Below, piece by piece: positions 26,823-36,030 of a stretch of DNA of 64,000 nt. Source of the stretch: JAWKNZ01 sp041391425. GTDB lineage: Bacteria > Bdellovibrionota_B > Oligoflexia > Oligoflexales > JAWKNZ01. A program made the translations under genes and the position numbers. The stretch lies in assembly GCA_041391425.1 (NCBI GenBank), contig JAWKNZ010000002.1, positions 62,001 through 126,000 on the forward strand, given 5' to 3'. How positions within the stretch are numbered: position 1 is the first letter of the stretch; every line of letters starts with the position of its first letter. The notes under the pieces were generated by a model, which had not been told where the DNA came from, ran no database searches, and saw only the letters and a program-made list of their open reading frames with translations.

Positions 26823-27206
26823 ATGGCGAAGCCAATTAAGAAAAAAAGGTCTAAACGCAATGTCCCAATAGGGGTTGCTCATGTTCAAGCTACATTCAAC
26901 AACACAGTCATAACAATTACAGATGTGAATGGTGAGGTGGTGTGTTGGGCGACTGCTGGAGGTAAAGGATTTAAGGGTTCGCGTAAAAGTACGCCATTTG
27001 CCGCACAGGTTGCTGCTGAAGACTGTGCAAAAAAGGCTATGGATGCTGGGATGCGGACTGTTTCAGTTCTTGTGAAGGGGCCTGGGGCAGGGCGTGAAAG
27101 TGCTGTTAGAGCAATTGCTGGAGCAGGACTGAAGGTGGCTTTGATTCGTGATGTTACCCCAATTCCTCACAATGGTTGCCGACCACCGAAACGGCGACGC
27201 GTTTAG
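26823..27206 (+). CDS. rpsK: 30S ribosomal protein S11
   Basis: S11 of the 30S platform. 127 residues: VPIGVAHVQATFNNTVITITDVNGEVVCWATAGGKGFKGSRKSTPFAAQVAAEDCAKKA, and the C-terminus IRDVTPIPHNGCRPPKRRRV. Nothing unusual; this is the last gene before the indel-rich block. Confidence 0.97.
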   Translation: MAKPIKKKRSKRNVPIGVAHVQATFNNTVITITDVNGEVVCWATAGGKGFKGSRKSTPFAAQVAAEDCAKKAMDAGMRTVSVLVKGPGAGRESAVRAIAGAGLKVALIRDVTPIPHNGCRPPKRRRV

Positions 27207-27272
27207 TTAGTTTGGATAAATGAAAATGGCTGTCAGTTTGATGGCGAGAATATTTTAAGGAGGGTTCTGCTA

Positions 27273-27897
27273 GTGGCCAGGTATATAGGTCCTGTTTGTA
27301 AAGTATGCAGGCGTGAAGGCTCTAAGCTATATTTAAAGGGAGAGCGTTGTTACTCAGACAAGTGCTCATTTGAGAGAAAGCCAGCTACACCAGGGGTTCA
27401 GGGAGTAGGGAGGCGTATTAAGAAGTCTGAATACGGCTTGCAGTTGCGAGAAAAGCAAAAGGTTAAATATAGCTATGGCCTTTTGGAGAAGCAGTTTCGT
27501 AATCAATTCTTTGCTGCAGATAAAGCAAAAGGTGTTACTGCTGACACTTTTTTCCGAGGTTTGGAGCTTAGGCTAGATAATGTAGTTTATAGAATGGGTT
27601 TTGGTCGTAGTAGAAATGAAGCGAGACAGCTTGTTCGTCACAATCATATTTATGTTAATGGGAAAAAATTGAATATTCCTAGTGCTAAAGTGAAGGTTGG
27701 CGATGAAATTACTGTAAAGGAAAAAAGCCGCAGTATGTCCGGTTTTGAGTTGGCAACTGAGTTATATGGAAAGAGGGTTCCTTTGCCGTGGTTTGAAGTT
27801 GACCACTCAAAGCTGACAGGGAAAGTTACCCAATCCAACGAGAGATGACATTCAGATGCCTGTTAAAGACCGCCTCATTGTAGAGCATAATAAGTAG
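27273..27897 (+). CDS. rpsD: 30S ribosomal protein S4, C-terminal end frameshifted
   Basis: S4 nucleates 30S assembly and is the alpha-operon repressor in E. coli. GTG start after AAGGAGG. The N-terminal zinc knuckle uses Cys9, 12, 26 and 31; the S4 RNA-binding domain contains LDNVVYRMGFGRSRNEARQLVRHNHIYVNGKK. The open frame ends early at 27848 after GKVTQSNER. In the +1 frame from about 27829 the expected tail appears: NPTRDDIQMPVKDRLIVEH, then NK and TAG at 27895-27897. A one-base insertion or two-base deletion near 27828 explains this. A functional S4 needs that tail, so a sequence error is most likely. Confidence 0.9.
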
Positions 27898-28000
27898 GTT
27901 GAAGTGAGCTGAGTTATATAGGAGCCATTTGCTTTATTGTTTAGAAGGATGTGGTTTCTGATTTTTTGTAGCGTTCGAATTGAGTTATACGAATACCGGT

Positions 28001-28987
28001 ATGCATCGTAATTGGAAAGAACTGATTAGGCGAAAGGCGGTGAGACTATCGAGCAAAAGATACCTACGGTAAGTTCGTTATTAAGCCGCTTGAGGGGGTT
28101 ACGGTCTGACCTTGGGGAATTCCTTAAGACGTGTGTTGCTGTCAAGTATCAACGGAGCTGCTGTTGTTGCGGTTCGCTTCGATGGGGTAGAACATGAGTT
28201 TTCTTCTGTTAGGAGTTGGGAAGATGTCACTGAGATTATTCTTAACATTAAGCAGGTTAATCTACGTTATTTAGGTGAGACTGATACGACTATCTCGATA
28301 AAGACTTCGGGCTCTAAAGTTGTTACAGCAGCTGATATCCAAACAAGTGGTGATGTTGAGGTATTAAACCCTGAACAAGTTATATGCACGATGAATGAAG
28401 AAGCAAACCTTAATTTGGAAGTAGTTGTCCGTCATGGACGTGGTTATGTTCCGGCAGATGAAAATGAGTCTGTAGAGATTACGGTTGGCTTTATTACGAA
28501 TTGATTCATTTTTCCTATACGTCGTGTTGCTTATGGCGTGTCTAATGCAAGGGTTGGACAAGATACTGATTATGACAAGCTGACAATGGAAGTATGGACG
28601 AATGGTGCTGTTAGACCTGATGATGCTATAGCTTATGCAGCGAAGATCATTAAGGAGCAATTGACTACATTTATTAACTTTGATGAGACAGAAGAAATCG
28701 AGGAAAAGGCGGCTGAAGTTGATGAAGCACCTAAGCTGAATGATAACCTCTTTAAGACAGTTGATGCATTAGAGCTAAGTGTACGAGCCGCCAATTGTTT
28801 AGAAAATGCTAATATTAAGTATATTGGTGAGCTTGTAACTAAATCCGAAGGGGAAATGTTAAAGACTAAAAACTTTGGCCGTAAATCTCTTAACGAAATT
28901 AAAGATATATTAATGGAAATGGGCCTTTCTCTTGGAATGAAAATTGATGGCTTTGATCCAAGTACCCTTCGCGGTGGACAAGATTAG
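28001..28987 (+). pseudogene. rpoA: RNA polymerase alpha subunit, reading frame broken by several indels
   Basis: Alpha dimerises and nucleates RNA polymerase assembly; the C-terminal domain binds UP elements and activators. The start MHRNWKELIRRKAV (28001) is typical of delta-type RpoA. The frame then shifts near 28042 (DYRAKDTYGKFVIKPLE), again near 28095 (GYGLTLGNSLRRVLLSS), and a +1/-1 pair near 28495-28512 creates an in-frame TGA where IDSFF-PIRR is expected. The conserved S-V-P-G-V-x-E-D is also lost near 28210 by a net three-base loss. The C-terminal domain (LELSVRAANCLENANIKYIGELV...GRKSLNEIKDIL) is intact. Because rpoA is essential and normally single-copy, I read this as poor consensus sequence, but a decayed duplicate is not excluded. 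Confidence 0.85.
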
Positions 28988-29016
28988 ATAAAATTTGGTA
29001 GTAGGGATAATTAGAT

Positions 29017-29396
29017 ATGCGGCATTTACACGGATATAGGAAACTTGGCAGACGATCAGCTCACAGAAGAGCGATGTTAAACCTAGCGACATCTTTTTAG
29101 CTAGTGGGCGGATTAAGACAACAGTTCAGCAGAAAAGAGTTAAGGGTATTGTTGAAAAAAATAGTTACTCTTGGAAAACGAGAGACTTGCACGCGAGAAG
29201 GCAAGTAGAAAATTATCTTTTTGATTCAGCGGCTGCAAAAAAAGTCTTTACGGATTATGCTAGTCGGTTTGGCTCTAGACCTGGTGGCTATACGAGGATT
29301 CTAAAGCTCGGAAGCCGTTTTGGTGATGGCGCTCAGATGTGTCACTTGGAGTTAGTTGACTTTAGAGATAACGAAGCGAAAGATAGTAATGATTAA
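29017..29396 (+). pseudogene. rplQ: 50S ribosomal protein L17, frameshifted in the 5' half
   Basis: L17 ends the alpha operon. It starts MRHLHGYRKLGRRSAHRRAML at 29017 as expected, then meets a TAG at 29098 where one T seems missing (ATSF-LASGRIKTTV in the next frame). It shifts again at a run of seven A (29155-29161) and near 29175, after which DLHARRQVENYLFD and RPGGYTRILKLGSRFGD read normally to the stop. All family blocks are present in some frame. This is the downstream edge of the indel-rich block and probably a sequence-quality problem. Confidence 0.85.
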
Positions 29397-29419
29397 GTGA
29401 TAAATGATATATTGTAATA

Positions 29420-29438
29420 TAGCCCTTATGAAGGGCTA
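29420..29438 (+). terminator. Hairpin after rplQ
   Basis: TAGCCCTT and AAGGGCTA form a perfect 8-bp stem around a 3-base loop, 24 bases after the rplQ stop. There is no good T-run on the plus strand, so it may act bidirectionally or with Rho between the converging transcription units. Confidence 0.5.
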
Positions 29439-29443
29439 ATTAC

Positions 29444-30557
29444 TTACTTGGAATGTAGCAGTTTCAATATTTTTTCTGTCTTCACAAAGATACCGCCTGA
29501 TCTACCCTCTTTTGTTGGATCCTCTCCTTTAATAACATAGCTGCATTTATATCCATCAATTCTACTAAACCATTTTTTCCTGGCTAGTGCACTGCCTAAT
29601 TTATGACAATCATTTATAAGATCTTTCGTAGATATTTCCTTAGGAATTTCGATGCGAAATATAAGCCCGGCACCGTTTTTTGCTAATATTGTATTGAGGT
29701 ATATTATTTTCCAATCTTTTAGTGTACTGCGGAGGTCATTTTCCCACTGTTTTCTTGATAGAGTTTGCGCCTGAAGCTCGTTAATTTTTCCATGTGCATC
29801 AGTTCAAACTGTTTTTTCCATACACTAATTTTGAAGCGATATCGAATTTGATGAAAGCAGAATGTAATGAATCATCTCTTAAGTCCTTTTGCCCTTCATA
29901 AACCCAATGCTCAAAGTCTTTTCCAGCGTGCGTCCATTGATGGTAATGAAGAGCACCAATGTACCAATGTCCTTCTTTGTTAACTAGTGTTGCAAAGATA
30001 CGGCCTAGTTCTTTTTGTCCTAATATTTGCAACCATATTGCAAACTCTAAATTATATCCAAATTGTGGCCAGAATTTTAAACTTGCTTTACCTTGCTCTT
30101 GACAGGTGACTGGAGATGGGTCTCCATCAACTGTATTTATAGCCCAAAGCCTATAAGTGGATACTTCAAAAGGAGGGCCGAGTGTAATTCTCATTGCGCT
30201 CAGCAGCTCTTTGATCGGAATAAGGCTGTCTAGGATTTTCGGGTGAAACAGTGGCAATAATTCAGAAGTATTGCGGCTTTCAAATCCATTGCTAAGCTTG
30301 GTAAGAAAATCTTTCAAATCCTTGTCAATGATGTCAGCACCATTTTGTAAGCTATTATGTATAGTTAAACATGATCTGTTCTGTAGAGACTGCTTGAAAA
30401 GAGTCGAACGTAATTTTTCGGTCATTGCTTCCGAAGCAACTTTCTGTACGAGTTTGCTATCATCTTGAGCTATAACTTCTAAAATTGGGAAAGAAGCAAT
30501 CATAAAGTAAAAAAGTTTACTTAAGAGCGAAAAATTTTTCGTTTTGAAAGTTAACAC
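29444..30557 (-). pseudogene. Exported protein of unknown function, probable single frameshift
   Basis: The first open part (30557 to 29799, 252 residues) has a signal-peptide-like N-terminus (LFYFMIASFPILEVIAQDD) and a globular region with CQEQGKASLKFWPQFGYNLEFA and GHWYIGALHYHQWTH. It stops at TGA, but a neighbouring frame is open for about 117 more codons to TAA at 29444-29446. Those read cleanly (AHGKINELQAQTLSRKQW, AGLIFRIEIPKEISTKDL, YKCSYVIKGEDP) yet have no usable start codon. Deleting one base near 29803 joins them as SLTDAHGK. No family recognised. It sits 5 bases after the 91-residue gene at the end of the fmt operon. Confidence 0.6.
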
Positions 30558-30562
30558 TTTTA

Positions 30563-30838
30563 TTAGCTCCTTTTTGCAGAACAGCTACCACAATCTTTCT
30601 TTTTTACATCGAAATTTTTTAATTCCCAGGTAGTAAAGTCTGTATTTATAAGTTCAATGGCATCTTCAAGAAATTCAAACTCAACGGAAAGAAGCATTTC
30701 TAAAAGCTCGGTTTCTAGGCAGTATGCATTGTAGTAGTAACGGTTATCACTAGGAGAAAATACAACGTTCACACCTGCTTGCCTCTTTTGGAATTGGAGG
30801 TAGCTATAAAGATAATTTTCGTTAGTTAATTTATTCAT
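30563..30838 (-). CDS. Small protein with C-terminal CGSC motif, unknown function
   Basis: 91 residues, soluble, with many aromatic and acidic residues (NVVFSPSDNRYYYNAYCLETELLEMLLSVEFEFLEDAIELI). It ends KKKDCGSCSAKRS; the Cys-x2-Cys could bind metal or be redox active, but this is a guess. It lies between ispA and the frameshifted exported-protein gene and reads in the same direction, so it is probably in the fmt-purN-ispA operon. Confidence 0.55.
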   Translation of the reverse strand: MNKLTNENYLYSYLQFQKRQAGVNVVFSPSDNRYYYNAYCLETELLEMLLSVEFEFLEDAIELINTDFTTWELKNFDVKKKDCGSCSAKRS

Positions 30839-30860
30839 GTAGAGTTTCCATATATAGATT

Positions 30861-31745
30861 TCAATTCGTTCTATCGATCAACTGCAAGCTATAGGATAGC
30901 AGCGGACTGGTTTTCTGTCCAAGCTTCGTTAATGAATTAACGCTTTGTTCGATTAATTCTTTGGCAATTGAGTGAGCTTGATCCTGGCTCATGAATTTTA
31001 AATAAGTTAGTTTGTTGACTTTTTGGTCTTTTCCAGCAGATTTTCCAGTAGCTTTTAACCCGTCTATCAAGTCATCTTGAATTTGGAAAGCCAGTCCAAG
31101 TTTTTCACCAAATTGTCTAAATGCATCTACCTCTTTATTATCCGCTTCAGCTGCAATTGCCCCAAGCGCACATGAAGCACCAAGTAATTTTCCTGTCTTA
31201 CAGACATGGATTTTGTCTATTATTTCCGTTGATGCTCCTTCTCGGTCTGTCCAATAAAGGTCTAAGTGCTGACCTAGGACCATACCATGGCTGCCTATAG
31301 CTGCAGATAGTTCGGAAACTTGTTTTAGACGTATAGCCGCAGAGAGTTGTTCAGCCTTCCAGCTTGTCAAAACGTTAAAGGCATCCGATAGCAATGCGTC
31401 TCCTGCAAGTAAGGCACAGCCTTCCCCAAATTCAATATGAGTGGTTGGCTGCCCTCTGCGAAGGATATCATTGTCCATACAAGGAAGGTCATCGTGTATC
31501 AAGCTATATGCATGAATCATTTCGATTGCTAATGCGCTGGCTATGGCGTTATTGGCTTCTTTTTTGAAAGCTTGGCAACTTAGTAGAACTAACATAGGCC
31601 TAACGCGTTTTCCTTGGCTTGCTAGCGAATAACTTATTGCTTCTCTTAGATGATCTTCAGGTGGGTAGTAATTATTGATAAAGGATTTGAGTTCTTGATC
31701 AAATAAATTATAGCTTGATTCTATAATACTGTTATCAGTTGTCAT
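30861..31745 (-). CDS. ispA: Polyprenyl (farnesyl/geranylgeranyl) diphosphate synthase
   Basis: Trans-prenyltransferase condensing isopentenyl diphosphate with allylic diphosphates. 294 residues: G-K-R-x-R-P (45-50), first aspartate-rich motif IHDDLPCMDND (Asp85, 86, 91) and the second, QDDLIDG with GKDQKVNKLTY. The insertion of two residues in the first motif (DDLPCMD) and the small residues before it fit the farnesyl-type bacterial enzyme, so I use ispA, though product length cannot be proved from sequence. It overlaps purN by 11 bases. Confidence 0.88.
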   Translation of the reverse strand: MTTDNSIIESSYNLFDQELKSFINNYYPPEDHLREAISYSLASQGKRVRPMLVLLSCQAFKKEANNAIASALAIEMIHAYSLIHDDLPCMDNDILRRGQPTTHIEFGEGCALLAGDALLSDAFNVLTSWKAEQLSAAIRLKQVSELSAAIGSHGMVLGQHLDLYWTDREGASTEIIDKIHVCKTGKLLGASCALGAIAAEADNKEVDAFRQFGEKLGLAFQIQDDLIDGLKATGKSAGKDQKVNKLTYLKFMSQDQAHSIAKELIEQSVNSLTKLGQKTSPLLSYSLQLIDRTN

Positions 31746-32370
31746 GCTGGAACGTCCTTATTTGATGGTTTGCCAGTGGTAATGAGCCGTCTAACAGCTC
31801 GCTTATAACTTGTGGATATAAGAGGCACTCCACTGAAAACACTCGTGCTGAAAGGCTAGCATAATCATCATCTTGATGGATTTTTACATAGGATTGAGCG
31901 ATAACTGGCCCTTCATCATATTTAGAGGTAACAAAATGTACAGAAGCGCCTGATTGTCTATCTCCAGCAGCCAAAACTGCTTTGTGTACTCTATCTCCAT
32001 ACATTCCTATGCCTCCATACTTTGGTAATAATCCTGGGTGAATATTTAAAATTCTCATATCCCAGTCTGAATGCATTGGAAATTTTCGTAAAAAGCCAGC
32101 TAGGGCTATGAGGTTGATTTCTAAATTATCTAGCCACTGGTACAAGGGAGCTTTAAGCGTTGGCAAAGTCTTTTCATTAAATTCACCGATGAACGTATCT
32201 ATTTGATAGTTTTTTGCTATTTTAAGGGCTTTACAACCAGGGCTTGAAGCGATAACTGCTGCAACTTGGTAATTCCAACAATTTTGTTGTCGTATTAAGT
32301 TTTCTAAGCTTCTGCCGTTGCCGGAAACAGCAACGGCTATTTTATTATTTTCAATTTTCTTCGTCGTCAT
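31735..32370 (-). CDS. purN: Phosphoribosylglycinamide formyltransferase
   Basis: Third step of de novo purine synthesis: transfers formyl from 10-formyl-tetrahydrofolate to GAR. 211 residues. The catalytic triad is visible as Asn109 and His111 (ILNIHPGLLPKYGG) and Asp152 (SKYDEGPVI). The nucleotide-binding start is AVSGNGRSLENLI. It overlaps fmt by 20 bases and ispA by 11, a tightly coupled operon. Two formyltransferases using the same folate donor are thus adjacent. Confidence 0.9.
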   Translation of the reverse strand: MTTKKIENNKIAVAVSGNGRSLENLIRQQNCWNYQVAAVIASSPGCKALKIAKNYQIDTFIGEFNEKTLPTLKAPLYQWLDNLEINLIALAGFLRKFPMHSDWDMRILNIHPGLLPKYGGIGMYGDRVHKAVLAAGDRQSGASVHFVTSKYDEGPVIAQSYVKIHQDDDYASLSARVFSVECLLYPQVISELLDGSLPLANHQIRTFQHDN

Positions 32371-33322
32371 TGAAGATTAACTCTCCTTTTGTTTTGTTTC
32401 CATTCCAAAAAGCAAGCGCATCTTGTGATCTACTGCCTGCAGGCTTTAAGCTGTCTAGCAAGAGAAAGCCATCGCCTGTTGCTACACATATGGCTTTGTT
32501 TTTTTTAGAATAAGCAAACGATCCTACAGCGCTGATTTTAAGCACTTCTTCGAGATCAGCGCTAGGGGCGAGCCTCGCACTTTCTATAGTGATTCTGCTT
32601 CCGTGAAAAAAAGTATAACCTCCAGGCCATGGATATAACCCCCTAATTTGATTAAATATGTTTTTGGCTTTGTTGCTCCAGCGTATAAGACCATCTTCTT
32701 TGTTAATTTTGTGGCAGTGGCTTACAAAGTTTTCGTCTTGTGGAGTACCTAAAAAAGTAGGATCTGCGAGCAGAGAAAGAGCCTGAGGAAGCATTTTTGC
32801 CCCTAAAGCAAATAGCCTATTCGTGAGGCTTTCTGTTGTCTCGTTTTCCCCAATTTCACTTTCTTCTTGTAGGATGACATTACCTGCATCTAACTTTCTG
32901 ACTGTAAAAAGTATCGTAACACCAGTTTTTGAATCCCCATTAATTAAAGCTGTGGGTACTGGAGTTGCACCTCTGTATTTTGGCAGAAGTGATGGGTGTA
33001 TATTAATAGTTCCTCTAGTAGGAATTGATAAAAATTCTCTGCTAAGTATTTGTCCATACGCTGCAGTTATCATTAAGTCTGGCTCTAATTCTCTTATTGT
33101 TTTAAGGAATCCCACATCACTTGCTTTTTCCGGTTGTAATGTCAGAAGCCCTTGCTCCTTTGCGAAGGCAGCAATAGGAGGGTCTATTAGTTTTCTGTTA
33201 CGTCCGGCTTTTTTTGCTGGCTGGCTAACAACTGCAATAAGATTATGACTTCCGTCCATTTCTACTAATGTCTGGAGTGGAGAAAGAACAGATATTGGGG
33301 AACCTAGAAAAATGACTCGCAT
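32351..33322 (-). CDS. fmt: Methionyl-tRNA formyltransferase
   Basis: Formylates initiator Met-tRNA. 323 residues: N-terminal Rossmann-like MRVIFLGSPISVLSPL, then AAYGQILSREFLSIPTRGTINIHPSLLPKYRGATPV with Asn107 and His109, Asp145 in VRKLDAGNVI, and the C-terminal OB domain (IRGLYPWPGGYTFFHG). Usually next to def; here it leads an operon with purN and ispA. Confidence 0.95.
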   Translation of the reverse strand: MRVIFLGSPISVLSPLQTLVEMDGSHNLIAVVSQPAKKAGRNRKLIDPPIAAFAKEQGLLTLQPEKASDVGFLKTIRELEPDLMITAAYGQILSREFLSIPTRGTINIHPSLLPKYRGATPVPTALINGDSKTGVTILFTVRKLDAGNVILQEESEIGENETTESLTNRLFALGAKMLPQALSLLADPTFLGTPQDENFVSHCHKINKEDGLIRWSNKAKNIFNQIRGLYPWPGGYTFFHGSRITIESARLAPSADLEEVLKISAVGSFAYSKKNKAICVATGDGFLLLDSLKPAGSRSQDALAFWNGNKTKGELIFNDDEEN

Positions 33323-33675
33323 ACTTTATTGTTGGCCTTTCCATAGTATTGAAAAAATGCTCAATTCAAAACAATTCCAGCTTTAAATCTTTTATTTATA
33401 TAACAAATTTCTCGAGAGCCTACTGGTAAATTTACTTAAATTGCTTTTTCAGTCAGATATGTTTGGAGGTTTGAATGATTAATTTGGGGAGAATTAAACG
33501 GGAACCATTAAAACTAAATATAATTATATAGTTAAATAGAATGGTTCATGAAATCACCTAGGACTACCGATAGTTCTTATATCAGGCGAAGAAAAATTGC
33601 TGCTCAAGTGTAGCACATTGAAATCATATGTAGTTTTTAAATTATAGAGCTAGATCTCTAACAAAAAGGGGCTTT
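33323..33675. other. Divergent intergenic region fmt / metalloprotease
   Basis: 353 bases with no gene that I can support. It must hold promoters for the fmt operon (minus) and the metalloprotease (plus). It is AT-rich around 33500-33540, with no clear consensus pair or palindrome. Confidence 0.4.
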
Positions 33676-35724
33676 TTGGAATTGTATAGCTTAGACGACT
33701 TACTGAGATCGTTAAACTCAAAGTTTTTTATAGGCGAGATGCTTCAGGCTTGCCGAAGGCTTCTGTGTCTATGGGGTTTTATATCACTTCTAATGCTTTC
33801 AGAATATTCACATGCAGGTGAAATTATAAGAGGGGGGCTCTCCTCATTGGGCTCAGATTTAGGAAGTCAGCTATTTTCTCCTACTTCTTCTTCGCACAAA
33901 AAGAAAGTATATCATCTTCCATTTTCTCACCAGAGTGAGGCTTCTTTGTGGGCCCCGTCGTTAGGTGGTTTTTCCCTTTTGCATAAAGGGAATATAACCC
34001 CTGAAGATGCCGTGAAAATGTATTTAAGAAATGGAGTCATAGATTCAAAGTTTGGGATAGTTACTGTTAAAAACTATGAACGGGCTTTGAGTAAACGTTT
34101 GAGTAAAGAATTTCGATTCTATATTAGTGGCTTTCCTCTGTGTGATTATACATTAAAAGCGCATATCACTCCTGGAGAGGATCCTATCATCATGGGGACA
34201 GTTCCAGATTTCGATCCGGGCTATGTTAATTTTAGTTTGTCGGATTTTCCAACGAAAGAAAGTGATATTGTCAATATAGCAAGTTCTTTGCATCTAAGTG
34301 TTAATTCAATATCACTTAGTAAAGTATCTTCATGCCTCAAAGCTGATGGCGGTATTTTGGTTCCTTCACACAAAGTAGATTTTTTAGTAAATGCGTTACC
34401 CCATTCAGCTATAGTTAGTTCGACGAAAGTTTATTCGATGCAACGGGAGTTTTTTGGCGTTACTGGTTCAGTTACTGCTTTGGAAAAAAACCCAGATGAT
34501 GGAGCTACAAATACCTACTCTGTCGAGTTTACTGGTGATACACATTTGACAACCACACAATTGACGACGACAACTGGTAGTGTTGCGCGTGCTGCTAACT
34601 CAGCACATCAGTTTTCTTATAGTCCTACAGATCCAGAATATGCAGAAGTAAATGCTTTTATGCATGCTGAATTAACGTATCAATGGTTTAAAAGTTTTGG
34701 ATATGAATGGACAGACGGGACCCGGCTGACCTTGAGATTAAGGGAAGGTATTAAAGATGCACAGGGTAAATTAACACAAAATAATGCATTATACCTTCCT
34801 GCTGGGCTAGATGGAAATTCCTCGCCGATGATTGCAGTGGCAGATGGCGACGGTGCTGTTCTAAAAGGGCTTCCTTTGGATTTGGATGTTGTTGGTCATG
34901 AATTCGGCCATCATATTTTGTTTGCAACATTGAAATCTACAAAGCAACTTGAATCTCAAGATGGCTCTGTCGAGACGCCAGATCATTCGGCTGCTTTGCA
35001 TGAAGGACTTGCTGATTATTTTACATTTGCTCAAACGGGTGACGCTTGTTTGGCTGAGTCTATTTGCCCAGATGGTACTCAAGCGTGTGTTGTTATGACT
35101 GCAACCAAACGATGCTTACGCTCAGGAGAATTAGATTTTAACTATAATTCACCTGAGTATTGGGCTTTAGGAGCTGCCTTTCACCTTAAAGGACAGGTGG
35201 TTTCCGGAACAATGTGGGATATCCAAAATTCGGCGAATGTCGATCCGCAAGATTTTAAAAAAATTGCTTTTGCCTCGGTAGATTATTTATTGTCTGCTAG
35301 CTCCTATTCAGATTGGCTTATTGCCCTTATGTCTGCTGATAGGGACTTATTTGACGGTAAATATGGTTGTGAGATAGCTTCAGTAGCTTCTTCTAGGGGA
35401 TTTGATACACAGGTGGAGGAACATATTTCTGACTGTAAGAATTTTGCCTCAATTAAGAAAGCTGACTCAGGCGAAGATAGCTCTACTTCGCAGTCTGATG
35501 TTGTCGATAAGGAAGAAGCATCAAGTAATGTCGGTTCAGAAACTGATGCGCAAAGTAGTTCCGGTACTACTAAGAGAAAGTCTTCAGGAAAAAATAATTT
35601 TTGCGGGACAATTGCACCAGTAAATTCTAAATTGGGTTTTGGTAGTATTATTTTACTAACTTTATTTACTTTGCCACTTTTTTTTGCGCTACAAAGAAAA
35701 TCTCTCAATATTTTAAGAAAATAA
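33676..35724 (+). CDS. Exported zinc metalloprotease with C-terminal membrane/sorting tail
   Basis: 682 residues. Zinc-protease motif HEFGHH (His408, Glu409, His412) with a downstream ALHEGLADYF whose Glu443 would be the third ligand, as in gluzincins (M4/M36-like families). A signal-like hydrophobic stretch at residues 29-47 follows a polar leader. ATG 33739 is a plausible alternative start, but TTG 33676 has AAAAAGGGG before it. After a Ser/Asp-rich linker (about 595-640) the C-terminus has an isolated Cys-Gly (NNFCGTIAP), a hydrophobic helix and a basic end, resembling sorting tails of the MYXO-CTERM type (inference). Substrate unknown. Confidence 0.75.
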   Translation: MELYSLDDLLRSLNSKFFIGEMLQACRRLLCLWGFISLLMLSEYSHAGEIIRGGLSSLGSDLGSQLFSPTSSSHKKKVYHLPFSHQSEASLWAPSLGGFSLLHKGNITPEDAVKMYLRNGVIDSKFGIVTVKNYERALSKRLSKEFRFYISGFPLCDYTLKAHITPGEDPIIMGTVPDFDPGYVNFSLSDFPTKESDIVNIASSLHLSVNSISLSKVSSCLKADGGILVPSHKVDFLVNALPHSAIVSSTKVYSMQREFFGVTGSVTALEKNPDDGATNTYSVEFTGDTHLTTTQLTTTTGSVARAANSAHQFSYSPTDPEYAEVNAFMHAELTYQWFKSFGYEWTDGTRLTLRLREGIKDAQGKLTQNNALYLPAGLDGNSSPMIAVADGDGAVLKGLPLDLDVVGHEFGHHILFATLKSTKQLESQDGSVETPDHSAALHEGLADYFTFAQTGDACLAESICPDGTQACVVMTATKRCLRSGELDFNYNSPEYWALGAAFHLKGQVVSGTMWDIQNSANVDPQDFKKIAFASVDYLLSASSYSDWLIALMSADRDLFDGKYGCEIASVASSRGFDTQVEEHISDCKNFASIKKADSGEDSSTSQSDVVDKEEASSNVGSETDAQSSSGTTKRKSSGKNNFCGTIAPVNSKLGFGSIILLTLFTLPLFFALQRKSLNILRK

Positions 35725-36030
35725 TTAATTTTTGTATTTTACCGTTGTCGTATTATATGATGGTCTGACGCGTCAAGAATTTGTCCGATTGCATCCACTT
35801 AATATTCTTATGTGAAAATCGACGGTTTTAGATGATCTTTAAGTGCCCCTAAAAGGGTCTTTATTATGCATGCATAACTCGATTTTTTCATTAAGCATTA
35901 ATAATCTGCCGGTTAGCGAGCTTCTTACCCAACAGCTTGCATATTTCTTGCTTTGTCGAGGCAAAGCTGATTTGATAGTCTAGTAGATTACTTACAAGTA
36001 GTAGAATTTTGTCGTATTGAGGGTTTTGTA
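35725..36030. other. Intergenic region upstream of glpK
   Basis: 306 bases with no gene. A GAGGG stretch near 36020 serves glpK. No GlpR-type operator or convincing promoter pair could be assigned. A short CCC/GGG hairpin around 35846-35858 is too weak to call. Confidence 0.35.

Noticed and set aside
28502..28504. In-frame TGA in rpoA as possible selenocysteine or stop-codon recoding
   Set aside because: The neighbouring frame restores the conserved I-D-S-x-F just around the TGA, and several other indels occur nearby; no other TGA in the window is read through.
29155..29161. Run of seven A in rplQ as programmed frameshift site
   Set aside because: It is one of several shifts within 1.4 kb, most of which are not at slippery sequences, so local sequence error explains it better.
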